Positions 34,385 to 43,835 of a stretch of DNA of 64,000 nucleotides are shown here, in pieces. Each line of letters opens with the position of its first letter. The first letter of the stretch is position 1. The position numbers and the translations under genes are program-made. Below the pieces are notes generated by a model, which searched no databases, was not told the DNA's origin, and saw nothing but the letters and a program-made list of their open reading frames with translations. Origin of the DNA: Ectopseudomonas mendocina (GTDB lineage Bacteria > Pseudomonadota > Gammaproteobacteria > Pseudomonadales > Pseudomonadaceae); the NCBI RefSeq assembly GCF_008041835.1, contig NZ_VRYE01000018.1, positions 1 through 64,000 of the forward strand, given 5' to 3'.

Positions 34385-35293
34385 ATGCAAGCGTTGTTGA
34401 ACGAAATTCTCGATGAAGTCCGCCCGCTGATCGGCCAGGGCAAGGTGGCCAATTACATCCCGGCGCTGGCCAGCGTGGTGCCCGAGCAACTGGGTATCGC
34501 CGTGTACGGCAATGACGGCCAGCTGCATGTCGCTGGCGATGCGCGCACGCCGTTTTCCATCCAGAGCATTTCCAAGGTGTTCAGCCTGGTCCAGGCCATC
34601 GGCCATAGCGGCGAGGCGGTCTGGCAGCGCCTGGGCCACGAGCCGTCCGGCCAGCCATTCAACTCGCTGGTGCAGCTGGAGTTCGAGCGGGGCAAGCCGC
34701 GCAATCCGTTCATCAATGCCGGCGCCCTGGTGATCTGCGACATCAACCAGTCGCGCTATGCCGCACCGGCGCTGTCGATGCGCGATTTCGTCCGGCGCCT
34801 GTCGGGCAATCCGGATGTGACAGTGGACAACCACGTCGCCGAGTCGGAATACCAGCACCGCGCGCGCAATGCCGCAGCGGCCTACCTGATGCAGTCGTTC
34901 GGTAATTTTCATAACGAAGTCGAGGCGGTATTGCGCAGCTATTTCAGTTGCTGCGCGCTGCGCATGAGCTGCGTCGACCTGGCGCGTGCCTTCGGCTTCC
35001 TGGCCAACCAGGGGTTCTGTCAGCACAGCGGCGAGCAGGTGCTGTCGCCCCGCCAGACCAAGCAGATCAACGCCATCATGGCCACCAGCGGCCTGTATGA
35101 CGAAGCGGGCAACTTCGCCTACCGCGTTGGCCTGCCGGGCAAGAGCGGTGTGGGCGGCGGTATCGTCGCGGTCGTCCCCGGGCAGTTCAGTGTGTGCGTG
35201 TGGTCACCGGAGTTGAACGCTGCGGGTAACTCCCTGGCCGGGATCAAGGCGCTGGAGCTGCTCAGCGAGCGCATCGGCTGGTCGGTGTTTTGA
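34385..35293 (+). CDS. glsB: Glutaminase
   Basis: The 302-residue protein has the serine-dependent beta-lactamase-like fold of glutaminase: [13 protein letters not shown] (Ser-x-x-Lys), [24 protein letters not shown]-type Asn region, and a C-terminal [16 protein letters not shown]. It hydrolyses L-glutamine to glutamate and ammonia in the cytoplasm. The ATG at 34385 gives the exact family length; frames open upstream to 34319 without family character. Confidence 0.95.
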   Translation: MQALLNEILDEVRPLIGQGKVANYIPALASVVPEQLGIAVYGNDGQLHVAGDARTPFSIQSISKVFSLVQAIGHSGEAVWQRLGHEPSGQPFNSLVQLEFERGKPRNPFINAGALVICDINQSRYAAPALSMRDFVRRLSGNPDVTVDNHVAESEYQHRARNAAAAYLMQSFGNFHNEVEAVLRSYFSCCALRMSCVDLARAFGFLANQGFCQHSGEQVLSPRQTKQINAIMATSGLYDEAGNFAYRVGLPGKSGVGGGIVAVVPGQFSVCVWSPELNAAGNSLAGIKALELLSERIGWSVF

Positions 35294-35376
35294 GCCGCGC
35301 ATAAGTGCTGCTGCGCATGGCGCGCCCTGTCGGGCGACCAGCGCGGCCAATCGCCGCCCGCACGTGATGCTAGGCC

Positions 35377-35820
35377 TTATAACAGCTTGCGGTATTGCAC
35401 GAAGCCCGAGCGCTCACCGATGCGCTCGTACAGCAGCTTGGCCTGGCTGTTGGTCTCGTGCGTTAGCCAGTGCACCCGCGAGCAGCCGGCGGCGCGGGCC
35501 TGGTCGTAGACGTGCTGGATCAGCTTACGGCCGATACCGCCACTGCGCTCACCCTTGGCGACGAACAGGTCCTGCAGGTAGCAGTAGTCGCCGCTGGTCC
35601 AGGTCGAGCGGTGGATGACCCAGTGCACCAGGCCGACGGCCTGATCGCCGCGCCAGGCCAGTGCAGCGCCCATAGGCTCGGCGGGGTCGAGAAAGCGCTG
35701 CCAGGTGAGGGCGCCGGTCTCGGCCGGTATTTCGGTCATGTAGAAGCGCTGGTAACCCTGCCACAAGGGCAACCAGGCTTCATGATCGGCAGCGACTACA
35801 GGGCGAATGTCGATACTCAT
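35377..35820 (-). CDS. GNAT family N-acetyltransferase
   Basis: The 147-residue protein has the GNAT plan: IRPVVAADHEAW at the start, then YLQDLFVAKGERSGGIGRKLIQHV (the acetyl-CoA motif A with GGIGRK), and TNSQAKLLYERIG. It transfers acetyl groups from acetyl-CoA to an amine that cannot be named. I recall a homologue close to the cox assembly genes in P. aeruginosa. It lies 27 bp after the asparaginase gene, in the same direction, perhaps in one transcript. Confidence 0.88.
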   Translation of the reverse strand: MSIDIRPVVAADHEAWLPLWQGYQRFYMTEIPAETGALTWQRFLDPAEPMGAALAWRGDQAVGLVHWVIHRSTWTSGDYCYLQDLFVAKGERSGGIGRKLIQHVYDQARAAGCSRVHWLTHETNSQAKLLYERIGERSGFVQYRKLL

Positions 35821-35847
35821 CGTCCTTCCTCTGTTCGGGCAGGTGGA

Positions 35848-36837
35848 TCAGTCGCTCATCTCACCACAGAGATCGCGCGCCAGCCAGTGCTCAACCTCCG
35901 TTTGCGGCAAACCGGCGCCGAGTAGGGCGAACAGCTTGCCCAGTGCCGCCTCGCGGGTCATGCCGCCACAGGACACCAGGCCGACCTCGGCCAGACGGCT
36001 GCCGGCGGCGTATACGCCGAACTGCACATGGCCTTGCGGGCACTGGCTGATTGCCGCCAGCACCACGCCGCGCTGATGCGCCTCACGCAGCACGCTCATC
36101 AAGTGCGCGTCACCGGCCGGGCCGGTGCCGCTGCCGTAGCACTCCAGCAACAGCCCCTGCACGCCGCTGGCCAACAGGGCGTGCAGATGCCCGGCCTGCA
36201 TGGCCGGATGCAGCGGCAACACGGCAAGGTTCACGGCCTTGCGTGCCTGGCGATAGTCGATCCGTGCAGTGACCTCTGCCCGCTCGGCCTGACGCTGACG
36301 CGGCAGCACCTGGAAGGCATCGAAGGCATCGCTGCGCAGCTTCGAGCAACGCGCGCCATGCAGCAGTTGGCCGTTGAAGTACAGGTGCACGCCTGGCGCC
36401 ACACCGCGATGCAGCGCGCGCATGGCACCGAACAGGTTGGGCCAGGCATCGCCACCGGCCACGCCGGCCGGCTGCATGGCGCCGGTCAGCACCACCGGCA
36501 CGTCAAGGCCGAGGAGCAAAAAACTCAGCGCCGCGGCGCTGTAGGCCAGGGTGTCGGTGCCGTGCAGCACCAGCACGGCATCGTGACCGTGGCGCTGCAC
36601 GGCACTGACGATTTCGTCGCGCAGCGTCAGCCAGTGGCCGGTGTTCATGTTGGCGCTGTCGATCAGCGGCAGTAGTTCGCGAAAGCTCCACTGCGGCAGC
36701 TCGCTGGCGTTCTCACTGGCTTGCTGAGTGCGCATGCGCGCCTCGAAACCCGAGGCGGGTGCCAGGCCATCTGCGCTCATTTGCATGCCGATGGTGCCGC
36801 CGGTGTACAGCACCAGGAGTTTTTCTGGGGTCGCCAT
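35848..36837 (-). CDS. Asparaginase (type I, cytoplasmic)
   Basis: The 329-residue protein carries both active-site Thr motifs of the asparaginase family: LYTGGTIGM (residues about 9-17) and VLHGTDTLAY (about 90). There is no signal peptide, as in type I enzymes. It splits asparagine to aspartate and ammonia. The ATG at 36837 follows CGAGGAGAGC; the frame extends to 36909 without family character. With glutaminase, aspartase and an alanine/glycine symporter nearby it forms a loose amino-acid catabolic region. Confidence 0.93.
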   Translation of the reverse strand: MATPEKLLVLYTGGTIGMQMSADGLAPASGFEARMRTQQASENASELPQWSFRELLPLIDSANMNTGHWLTLRDEIVSAVQRHGHDAVLVLHGTDTLAYSAAALSFLLLGLDVPVVLTGAMQPAGVAGGDAWPNLFGAMRALHRGVAPGVHLYFNGQLLHGARCSKLRSDAFDAFQVLPRQRQAERAEVTARIDYRQARKAVNLAVLPLHPAMQAGHLHALLASGVQGLLLECYGSGTGPAGDAHLMSVLREAHQRGVVLAAISQCPQGHVQFGVYAAGSRLAEVGLVSCGGMTREAALGKLFALLGAGLPQTEVEHWLARDLCGEMSD

Positions 36838-36920
36838 GGGCTCTCCTCGGAAAATGCGGGCGATAAAAAGGGGGGCAGCGCCCCAATGCCGATCAGATAA
36901 GCTTGCCAAAGCGGTCTTTC

Positions 36921-36993
36921 GTAGGAGCCCCGCCCCGGGGCGAAGCTTTTCAATCGCGTATCGCCCTGGTTCGCGGCGGGGCGCCGCTCCTAC
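36921..36993. repeat. REP pair between asparaginase and symporter genes
   Basis: GTAGGAGCCCCGCCCCGGGG faces CGGCGGGGCGCCGCTCCTAC, two inverted REP units with about 30 bp between, in the gap between the asparaginase and symporter genes. Confidence 0.75.
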
Positions 36994-37059
36994 CCATTGG
37001 CAGCGTCGACGCTTAACTGACAGACATCGGGCAGCGCCCCCTTCTTCGAGCAGGGGCTA

Positions 37060-38499
37060 TCAGCGCTGGTAAACGCGATCACCCAGTTCGGCGTGGGTTA
37101 CCGGAGCATCTGCCGGAGCCTGCCAGGCCTTGGGATCGAGATCCAGGTCGGCGAACTTCTGCGGATCGAACACCGGCGACTCGACCCCGGCCTTGATCTG
37201 AGCATCGTAGTCGCGCATCAGGCGCAGGCCCACCTTGAACAGCAGTGCCAGGGCAATCAGGTTGCAGATCGCCAGCAGGCCCATGGTCACGTCGGCGAAG
37301 GCGAACACGGTGCCCAGATCCTGCACCGAGCCCCACAGCACCAGAGCCACCACCAGCACACGGTAGATCACCACCGGGCCACGTTTCTGGCTGAAGAAGC
37401 CCAGGGCGTTTTCACCCAGGTAGTAGTTGTAGATCAGGGTGGTGAAGACGAACAGCAGCAGGGCGATGCTGACGAACACCCGGCCCCACTCGCCGACTTC
37501 GGCTGCCAGGGCGGTCTGGGTCAGGACGACACCGGCCATTTCGCTGCCCGGCTGGTAAACCCCGGAGAGCAGGATGATCAGCGCGGTGCTGGTGCACACC
37601 AGCAGGGTGTCGATGAACACGCTCAGCGCCTGCACGATGCCCTGCGCCGCCGGGTGCTTGACCTCGGCCACCGCCGCCACGTTCGGCGCGCTGCCCAGAC
37701 CGGCTTCGTTGGAGAACAGGCCGCGCTTGACGCCCATCATGATGGCCGCGCCGATGCCGCCGGCAAAGGCCGGCTCCAGGCCGAAGGCCGCTTTGAAGAT
37801 CATGGCGAAGGTGGCCGGCACCTCACTGAGGTTCATGCCGATCACCACCAGCGCCATACCGATGTAGGAGAACGCCATGATCGGCACCAGCACGTCGGCC
37901 ATGCTGGCGATGCGCTTGATGCCGCCGAAGATGATCACGCCGATCACCCCGGTCAGGATCAGGCCGCTGACGATGGTCGGCAGGCCGAAGGTGTCATGCA
38001 GCGAGCTGGCCACGGTGAAGGACTGCACGGCGTTGAAGCCAAAGCCGAAGGTCACCAGCAGCAGGATCGACACGACGATACCCAGCCAGCGCTGGCCGAG
38101 GCCGTGCTGGATGTAGAAAGCCGGGCCGCCCCGGTAGGTGCCATCCGGTTCACGACGCTTGTACAGCTGCGCCAGGGAACACTCGAAGTAGCTGGTGGCC
38201 ATGCCGACCAGCGCCACGACCCACATCCAGAAGATGGCGCCCGGGCCACCGAGCATGATTGCCACGGATACACCGGCGATGTTGCCGGCGCCGACGCGGC
38301 CTGCCACCGACAGCATCAGTGCCTGGAACGAGCTGAGCTGACCCGGCTGGCGTTTGAACGCCTCACCGAAGATGCGGAACATGCTGCTGAAGTAGCGAAA
38401 CTGGACGAAACGCGAGGCGACGGTGAAGTACAGACCAAGGCCGATCAGCATCACGATCAGCAGCTTGCTCCAGATGAAGTCATTGAGAAGATCGAGCAT
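37060..38499 (-). CDS. Alanine/glycine:cation symporter (AGCS family)
   Basis: The 479-residue membrane protein has about eleven helices and AGCS motifs: FQALMLSVAGRVGAGNIAGV near residue 60, GGPGAIFWMWVVALVGMA, and GLFSNEAGLGSAPNVAA. Members import alanine or glycine with sodium or protons. The start at 38499 follows AGAAAGCCTCC. It diverges from an HTH regulator that probably controls it (inference). Confidence 0.94.
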   Translation of the reverse strand: MLDLLNDFIWSKLLIVMLIGLGLYFTVASRFVQFRYFSSMFRIFGEAFKRQPGQLSSFQALMLSVAGRVGAGNIAGVSVAIMLGGPGAIFWMWVVALVGMATSYFECSLAQLYKRREPDGTYRGGPAFYIQHGLGQRWLGIVVSILLLVTFGFGFNAVQSFTVASSLHDTFGLPTIVSGLILTGVIGVIIFGGIKRIASMADVLVPIMAFSYIGMALVVIGMNLSEVPATFAMIFKAAFGLEPAFAGGIGAAIMMGVKRGLFSNEAGLGSAPNVAAVAEVKHPAAQGIVQALSVFIDTLLVCTSTALIILLSGVYQPGSEMAGVVLTQTALAAEVGEWGRVFVSIALLLFVFTTLIYNYYLGENALGFFSQKRGPVVIYRVLVVALVLWGSVQDLGTVFAFADVTMGLLAICNLIALALLFKVGLRLMRDYDAQIKAGVESPVFDPQKFADLDLDPKAWQAPADAPVTHAELGDRVYQR

Positions 38500-38607
38500 G
38501 GAGGCTTTCTCTCTTGTTGTTCTGAATGGGAATACGCCGCTGTGGGCGGATTGCGGAATGGTTCGTGATAGAGGCCTCGCCGGGCAATTTCGCAGGTCGC
38601 GGCAAGC

Positions 38608-38645
38608 TGATGCGAGTTGATGCTAGAATCGTGTCATTCGCATCA
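38608..38645. promoter_or_regulatory. Inverted repeat between symporter and regulator genes
   Basis: TGATGCGA (38608-38615) and TCGCATCA (38638-38645) are perfect inverted half-sites, centre to centre about three helical turns apart. They end 14 bp before the regulator start, so autoregulation by that protein is plausible. Confidence 0.4.
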
Positions 38646-38659
38646 TCCGGAGCGGTCAT

Positions 38660-39478
38660 ATGTCCGATTCCCTCGGCAGCAACCTGAAACTGCTCTGCAG
38701 CCACTACCGCTCGATTGCCGAGGTGTGTCGCAAGCTGTCGATCAACCGTGCGCAGTTCAACCGCTACCTGGCCGGGCAGAGTCGGCCGACCACGCACAAC
38801 CTCAAACGCATCTGCGATTTCTTCGGCGTCGAACCCTTCGAACTGGCTATGCCGGCCGAGCAGTTCACCCGCCTGATCGGTGCACGCAGTGGCGCCGCGC
38901 AACCGCACGGCGGCAGCGACCCGCTGCTGGAGCTGTTCGCCCCACTGCGGCGTCAGGCCAGCCCGATGGAGCGCTACTGCGGCTACTACTTCGAATACTC
39001 CAACTGCATGTCGGTGCCGGGGCATGTCCTGCTGTCACTGGTGCATCTGCGCGAGGAGCGCGGCAACTACCTGTTCGAGCGCCAGGAACGCCAGGAGCGC
39101 CAGGAGCCCACGCGCGGCGGCAGCGAGGACTGGGTCCGCTGTCGCTACCTGGGCACGGCGTTCTTCCTGCAGGACCGCCTGTTTCTGGTGGACTACGAGT
39201 CGCTCACCGGCAACGAGATGAGCCAGACCATCCTCATCCCCAGCTTCAAGAGCCGCATCATCCGCCTCAACGGCATCAAGACCGGCGTCTCCAGCGGTGA
39301 CCGGCGCACGCCGGCCTGCACCCGCGTGGTCTGGCAGTACCTGGGCAACGAGATCAACCGGGTCAACGCCTATCGCCAACTGATGCTCTACTCCCCCGAC
39401 GACCCACGCATCGACGACGACATTCGTCAGCGCCTGGGCGGCGCGCAGCTGCGGGGGGGATTGTTCGAGATGGAGTGA
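38660..39478 (+). CDS. HTH-type (XRE-like) transcriptional regulator
   Basis: The 272-residue protein has an N-terminal helix-turn-helix (SIAEVCRKLSINRAQFNRYLAGQSRPTTHNLKRI split by the usual turn; residues about 18-52) followed by a roughly 200-residue region I do not recognise. In this region residues 139-148 repeat RQE three times (ERQERQERQE), from a 9-base direct repeat in the DNA. It diverges from the AGCS symporter with 160 bp between, making that gene its likely target (inference). Confidence 0.8.
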   Translation: MSDSLGSNLKLLCSHYRSIAEVCRKLSINRAQFNRYLAGQSRPTTHNLKRICDFFGVEPFELAMPAEQFTRLIGARSGAAQPHGGSDPLLELFAPLRRQASPMERYCGYYFEYSNCMSVPGHVLLSLVHLREERGNYLFERQERQERQEPTRGGSEDWVRCRYLGTAFFLQDRLFLVDYESLTGNEMSQTILIPSFKSRIIRLNGIKTGVSSGDRRTPACTRVVWQYLGNEINRVNAYRQLMLYSPDDPRIDDDIRQRLGGAQLRGGLFEME

Positions 39479-39670
39479 GGCCTGCGGCGTTTGCCTTCGC
39501 GCAGGCCAGGCATCGTCTGTGCAGTCAGCTCGCGATCATGCGGATTGGCGGCCGCCGCAATGCCCTTGGCGCAGATCGTCCAGGCGGTGCCGGGGCTATG
39601 CCGGGTGCGGGCGCTGAAAGCCGGTCGAGCGGCGGTGTACCCGCCGGCAGCTTTTCCCGAGTGGCAGGTC

Positions 39671-39697
39671 AAAAAAAGGGATGGCCGAGGCCATCCC
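39671..39697 (-). terminator. Intrinsic terminator downstream of aspA and the small gene
   Basis: On the minus strand GGGATGGCC-TC-GGCCATCCC is followed by seven T. It is 39 bp after the stop of the small gene and ends the leftward aspA unit. Confidence 0.85.
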
Positions 39698-39735
39698 TGA
39701 AGATCGAGGCTGGTGATGCCTCCTATGAAAGACGC

Positions 39736-39864
39736 TCAGCTGCGTTGACGGGCTGGTGCCTGGCTCGCGCCGGTGTAGAAACCCGCCAGGCCCGGCCAGA
39801 AGCGGCGCGGCGGATGCAGGGTGCGGAACAGGAACTTGACGCTGGGGGGCTGTGACGGTTGCAT
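39736..39864 (-). CDS. Small protein of 42 residues downstream of aspA
   Basis: Between the aspA stop and the terminator at 39671 lies a 43-codon frame with ATG at 39864, preceded by AACGGAGAACGACC. The peptide starts MQPSQPPSVKFLF, has RTLHPPRRFWPGLAGFYTG and ends ARQRS; it is basic, Pro- and Arg-rich, with no clear membrane helix. The good ribosome site, its place 12 bp behind aspA and the terminator right after it argue for a real gene co-transcribed with aspA. Function unknown. Confidence 0.6.
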   Translation of the reverse strand: MQPSQPPSVKFLFRTLHPPRRFWPGLAGFYTGASQAPARQRS

Positions 39865-39876
39865 GGTCGTTCTCCG

Positions 39877-41301
39877 TTACTGCTGCAGGGGCACGAGGCG
39901 TGGGGCGATCATGTTCTCGGGGCGCAGGATGTCAGCCAGGGTGGCCTCATCCAGCAACTGCTCCTCGCGCACCAGTTCCAGCACGCCGCGCCCGCTTTCC
40001 AGGGCGACCTTGGCGATGCGCGTGGCGTTCTCGTAGCCGATGTAAGGGTTCAGCGCGGTGATCAGGCCGATGGAGTTTTCCATCAGTTCGCGGCAGCGCG
40101 CTTCGTTGGCGGTGATGCCGTCGATGCACAGCTCGCGCAGCATGTCCATGGCGCGGGTCAGCAGGCGGATCGAGTCGAAGATCTTGTAGGCGATCAGCGG
40201 CTCCATCACGTTCAACTGCAGTTGGCCACCTTCGGCGGCCATGGTCAGCGCCAGGTCGTTGCCGATCACTTCGAAGGCCACCTGATTGACCGCCTCGGGG
40301 ATCACCGGGTTGACCTTGCCCGGCATGATCGAGCTGCCCGGCTGGCGCGCCGGCAGGTTGATCTCGTTGATGCCGGTACGCGGGCCGCTGGACAGCAGGC
40401 GCAGGTCGTTGCAGATCTTCGACAGCTTGACCGCGGTGCGCTTGAGCATGCCGGAGAACAGCACGAAGGCGCCCATGTCGCTGGTGGCTTCGATCAGGTC
40501 GGCCGCCGGCTTGAGCGGATGACCGCTGATCACGCTCAGGCGCTTGACCGCCAGGGCCTGGTATTTCGGGTCGGCGTTGATGCCGGTGCCGATGGCGGTG
40601 CCGCCCAGGTTGACCTCGGTGAGCAGCGCCGGGGCGAGCATCTTCAGGTGCTGCAGGTCTTCGCCCAGGGTGGTGGCGAAGGCGTGGAATTCCTGACCCA
40701 GGGTCATCGGCACGGCGTCCTGCAACTGGGTGCGGCCCATCTTCAGCACATGGCCGAACTCCAGCCCTTTGGAGGCGAAGGACTGAATCAGCTTGTCCAG
40801 CGCACTCAGCAGGCTGTCATGGCCGAGCAGCAGGCCCAGGCGAATGGCAGTCGGGTAGGCGTCGTTGGTCGACTGCGCCATGTTCACATCGTTGTTCGGG
40901 TGTAGGTGCTGGTACTGGCCTTTCTCAAAGCCCATGGCCTCCAGCGCAATGTTCGCGATGACTTCATTCGCGTTCATATTGGTCGAGGTGCCGGCGCCGC
41001 CCTGGATCATGTCAACCACGAACTGCTCGTGGAACTCGCCCTGAATGATGCGTGCACAGGCAGTGCTGATCGCCGTGTGCTTGGCGGCGGACAGATGGCC
41101 CAGCTCGCGGTTGGCGTCCGCCGAGGCCTGCTTGACCATGGCCAGGCCGATTACCAGCTTCGGGTAATGCGACAGCGGCACGCCGGACAGGCGGAAGTTC
41201 TGCACGGCGCGCAGGGTCTGGATGCCGTAATAGGCATCGGCAGGGACTTCGAGCGTGCCAAGCAGGTCTTTTTCGACGCGAACAGATGCAGCAGAGGACA
41301 T
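39877..41301 (-). CDS. aspA: Aspartate ammonia-lyase
   Basis: The 474-residue enzyme belongs to the fumarase/aspartase superfamily. It has TNMNANEVIAN, the HPNNDVNMAQSTND region and the catalytic-loop signature GSSIMPGKVNPVIPE. It converts aspartate to fumarate and ammonia. The ATG at 41301 begins the family start (RVEKDLLGTLEVP); the frame is open for another 47 codons without family character. It would use aspartate made by the asparaginase encoded nearby. Confidence 0.95.
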   Translation of the reverse strand: MSSAASVRVEKDLLGTLEVPADAYYGIQTLRAVQNFRLSGVPLSHYPKLVIGLAMVKQASADANRELGHLSAAKHTAISTACARIIQGEFHEQFVVDMIQGGAGTSTNMNANEVIANIALEAMGFEKGQYQHLHPNNDVNMAQSTNDAYPTAIRLGLLLGHDSLLSALDKLIQSFASKGLEFGHVLKMGRTQLQDAVPMTLGQEFHAFATTLGEDLQHLKMLAPALLTEVNLGGTAIGTGINADPKYQALAVKRLSVISGHPLKPAADLIEATSDMGAFVLFSGMLKRTAVKLSKICNDLRLLSSGPRTGINEINLPARQPGSSIMPGKVNPVIPEAVNQVAFEVIGNDLALTMAAEGGQLQLNVMEPLIAYKIFDSIRLLTRAMDMLRELCIDGITANEARCRELMENSIGLITALNPYIGYENATRIAKVALESGRGVLELVREEQLLDEATLADILRPENMIAPRLVPLQQ

Positions 41302-41654
41302 GATAGAGATGGCTCTCGGGAAGTACGGCAAGTGCCGCGATGCCCATAGATTAGGGTCGTCAGCACCCAACAAGCCAATGCCGTTACTTGCTGTCCTATG
41401 CACAATCGGCATAATGTTGATGTGACCGCGCACTAGCGACAAACGTAGGGTGGGTTAGCCGCATGCCACCGGCGTCAAATGTCACGCCGATAGCGCTGCG
41501 GCGTAACCCACCACCGGCGCATCATGGTCGGCCCTCTAATGTTTCTGTAGGAGCCGCGCCTCGCGGCGAATGCTCTGGCCGGGCGCCAGAAATGCTTCGC
41601 CCCGAGGCGGGGCGACTACACGGGCGCAAACCGGATCAGCACGCGGAGCCTGCA
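41302..41654. other. aspA-LysR intergenic region with two palindromic repeats
   Basis: It holds the leftward aspA promoter and leader, a GTAGGGTGGGTTAG/TAACCCACC palindrome at 41445-41512 (same family as 18162) and a REP pair at 41547-41619 (GTAGGAGCCGCGCCTCGCGG facing GAGGCGGGGCGACTAC). No gene is seen. Confidence 0.7.
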
Positions 41655-42560
41655 ATGAACCTAGAAACCAAATGGCTGGAGGACTTTATCGTCCTGGCCG
41701 CCACCCGCAGCTTCTCCCAGGCCGCGGAAAAGCGCTTCGTCACCCAGCCGGCATTCAGCCGACGTATCCGCAGCCTGGAAGGCATGCTCGGCCTTACCCT
41801 GGTCGACCGCTCCTGCACCCCCATCGAACTCACAGAGGCCGGGCGGCTGTTTCTGGTGACCGCGCGCAGCCTGGTCGAGCAGCTTGGCGAAGTGGTGCGC
41901 CACCTGCACAACCTCGAAGGCCAGCAGGGCGAGATGCTGTCGATTGCCGCCGCCCACTCGCTGACCCTGGGCTTCTTCCCGGAATGGATCGCCCGCCTGC
42001 GCCGCGAAGGCCTGCCACTGACCACCCGCCTGGTAGCGACCAACGTCGGCGAGGCGGTGCACTCGCTACGCGAAGGCGCTTGCGACCTGATCCTTGCCTA
42101 TTACGACCCTGACGCGGCGCTGCAGATGGACCCGGCGATCTTTCCTTCGCTGCACCTGGGCGCCACGTCGATGTTGCCGGTATGCGCGGTCAACGAGTCC
42201 GGCGCGCCGCTGTACGACCTCGACAATGGCCAGAGCGTACCGCTGCTGGCTTACAGCGCCGGCGCCTTTCTCGGTCGCTCGGTCAACCTGCTGCTGCGCC
42301 AGCGCGCATTGCGCTCGACCACCGTGTACGAAACCGCCATGGCCGACAGCCTCAAGAGCATGGCCCTGCAGGGCATGGGCGTGGCCTGGGTGCCACGGCT
42401 GTCGGTCACCGCCGAACTGGCTCGCGGCGAACTGGCCATCTGCGGCGGCGATCAGTGGCAGATCCCGCTGGAAATCCGCCTGTACCGCTGCGCCCTGGTG
42501 CGCAAGGCGGCGGTGCGTTTGCTCTGGCGCAAGCTGGAGACGGGGGAAGTGGGCGGTTGA
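41655..42560 (+). CDS. LysR-type transcriptional regulator
   Basis: The 301-residue protein starts with the LysR winged helix-turn-helix (FIVLAATRSFSQAAEKRFVTQPAFSRRI in the first 45 residues, LEGMLGLTLVDR) and continues with a periplasmic-binding-like effector domain of normal length. It diverges from aspA, so aspA is a candidate target; homologues regulate very varied genes. The ATG at 41655 follows CGGAGCCTGCA. Confidence 0.9.
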   Translation: MNLETKWLEDFIVLAATRSFSQAAEKRFVTQPAFSRRIRSLEGMLGLTLVDRSCTPIELTEAGRLFLVTARSLVEQLGEVVRHLHNLEGQQGEMLSIAAAHSLTLGFFPEWIARLRREGLPLTTRLVATNVGEAVHSLREGACDLILAYYDPDAALQMDPAIFPSLHLGATSMLPVCAVNESGAPLYDLDNGQSVPLLAYSAGAFLGRSVNLLLRQRALRSTTVYETAMADSLKSMALQGMGVAWVPRLSVTAELARGELAICGGDQWQIPLEIRLYRCALVRKAAVRLLWRKLETGEVGG

Positions 42561-42577
42561 GCGCCCTGCGGGTAAGG

Positions 42578-42642
42578 CATTCGCGGCTGAAGCCGCTCCT
42601 ACGGCTTGTGCGGTGTTCCGTAGGAGCGGCTTCAGCCGCGAG
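42578..42642. repeat. REP pair in the LysR - polyamine gene gap
   Basis: CATTCGCGGCTGAAGCCGCT faces AGCGGCTTCAGCCGCGAG, with GTAGGAGC-type ends. The left half is identical over 25 bases to 14373-14397 in the binding-protein gene. Confidence 0.8.
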
Positions 42643-42656
42643 CCGTCCGCGACGAA

Positions 42657-43751
42657 TCACTTGCCCGACTTGATCGACGTCCACGCCCGCGTACGCACGC
42701 GCTCGATCTTCTGCGGCAGCGGTTGCACCACGTACAGCGACTTCTGCATTTCCGGTGTCGGAGTCAGGTCGTGGTCGTCGGCGATTTCCGCGCCCACCAG
42801 TTGCATGCCCGGCACGTTGGGGTTGGGGTAGCCGAGAAAATCGCTGATCGGCGCGATCACCTTGGGTTCGAGCAGGTGGTTGATGAAGGCATGCGCTTCG
42901 TCGACGTTCTTGGCGCTCTTGGGGATGGCCCAGGTGTCGAACCAGATCGGCGCGCCTTCTTTCGGCAGGCGCCAGTTGATCACCACGCCATTGCCGGCCT
43001 CCTTAGCGCGGTTGGCGAACTGGTAGAAGCTGCCCGAATAGCCGATGGCCACGCAGATGTCGCCGTTGGCGATGTCGGTCATGTACTTGGCCGAATGGAA
43101 GTAGGCCACGTACGGGCGCACTTTCAGCAGCAGTTCGGTGACTTTTTCGTAATCAGCCGGGTTGGTGCTGTTGGGGTCCAGGCCCAGGTAGTGCAGGGCG
43201 ATGGGGATGATCTCGGTGGGCGAGTCGAGCATGGCCACGCCGCAGGATTTGAGCTTTTCCATGTTTTCCGGCTTGAACACCAGATCCCAGCTATTGACCG
43301 GGGCATCATCGCCGAGCGCGGCCTTGACCTTGTCCGGGTTGTAGCCGATCAGCACGGTGCCGTACATGTAGGGCACGCCGTACTGGTTGCCCGGGTCGTT
43401 CTTCTCCAGCAGCTTGAGCAGCGCCGGGTCGAGGTTTTTCCAGTTGGGCAGCTTGGACTTGTCCAACGGGGCGAATACGCCGGCCTTGATCTGGGTTTCG
43501 AGGAACTGGTTGGAGGGGATCACCAGGTCATAGCCGGAGTTGCCGGTGAGCAGCTTGGCCTCCAGCGCCTCATTGGTCTCGAAGGTGTCCCAGGTGATCT
43601 GGATGCCGGATTCCTTCTGGAAGTCCTTGGGCACCTCCGGGAGGATGTAGTCGGCCCAGTTGTATACGCGCAGCTCCTTGGCCTGCACTGCGCCGCTGAG
43701 CAGGGTGGCGCCGCACAGGGCGGCGCCAAGCATCTGTTTGATGGCTTTCAT
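42657..43751 (-). CDS. Polyamine ABC transporter periplasmic binding protein (PotF/SpuD type)
   Basis: The 364-residue precursor has a signal peptide ending AVQA (residue 24) followed by the spermidine/putrescine-binding family start ELRVYNWADYILPEV and the later segments YDLVIPSNQFLE, PYMYGTVLIGYN and GYSGSFYQFANRA. It binds a polyamine in the periplasm for an ABC importer whose other subunits are not in this window. Its neighbour is an acetylpolyamine deacetylase in the same direction, which supports the polyamine assignment. Confidence 0.92.
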   Translation of the reverse strand: MKAIKQMLGAALCGATLLSGAVQAKELRVYNWADYILPEVPKDFQKESGIQITWDTFETNEALEAKLLTGNSGYDLVIPSNQFLETQIKAGVFAPLDKSKLPNWKNLDPALLKLLEKNDPGNQYGVPYMYGTVLIGYNPDKVKAALGDDAPVNSWDLVFKPENMEKLKSCGVAMLDSPTEIIPIALHYLGLDPNSTNPADYEKVTELLLKVRPYVAYFHSAKYMTDIANGDICVAIGYSGSFYQFANRAKEAGNGVVINWRLPKEGAPIWFDTWAIPKSAKNVDEAHAFINHLLEPKVIAPISDFLGYPNPNVPGMQLVGAEIADDHDLTPTPEMQKSLYVVQPLPQKIERVRTRAWTSIKSGK

Positions 43752-43835
43752 CGTTTCTCACCCCTGAAGTGTTGTTGGTCTTCTTCTGTACCCGTAGGGC
43801 AATCGCATGAAGCCAAGTGCCCCGATAAGTCGCCG

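Noticed and set aside
37093..38568. Open frame of about 490 codons antisense to the AGCS symporter
   Set aside because: His/Asp/Gln-rich shadow without motifs; the minus strand is a clear symporter.
39475..39855. Rightward frame of about 126 codons after the HTH regulator
   Set aside because: It crosses the leftward terminator and the small gene behind aspA; no motif or ribosome site.
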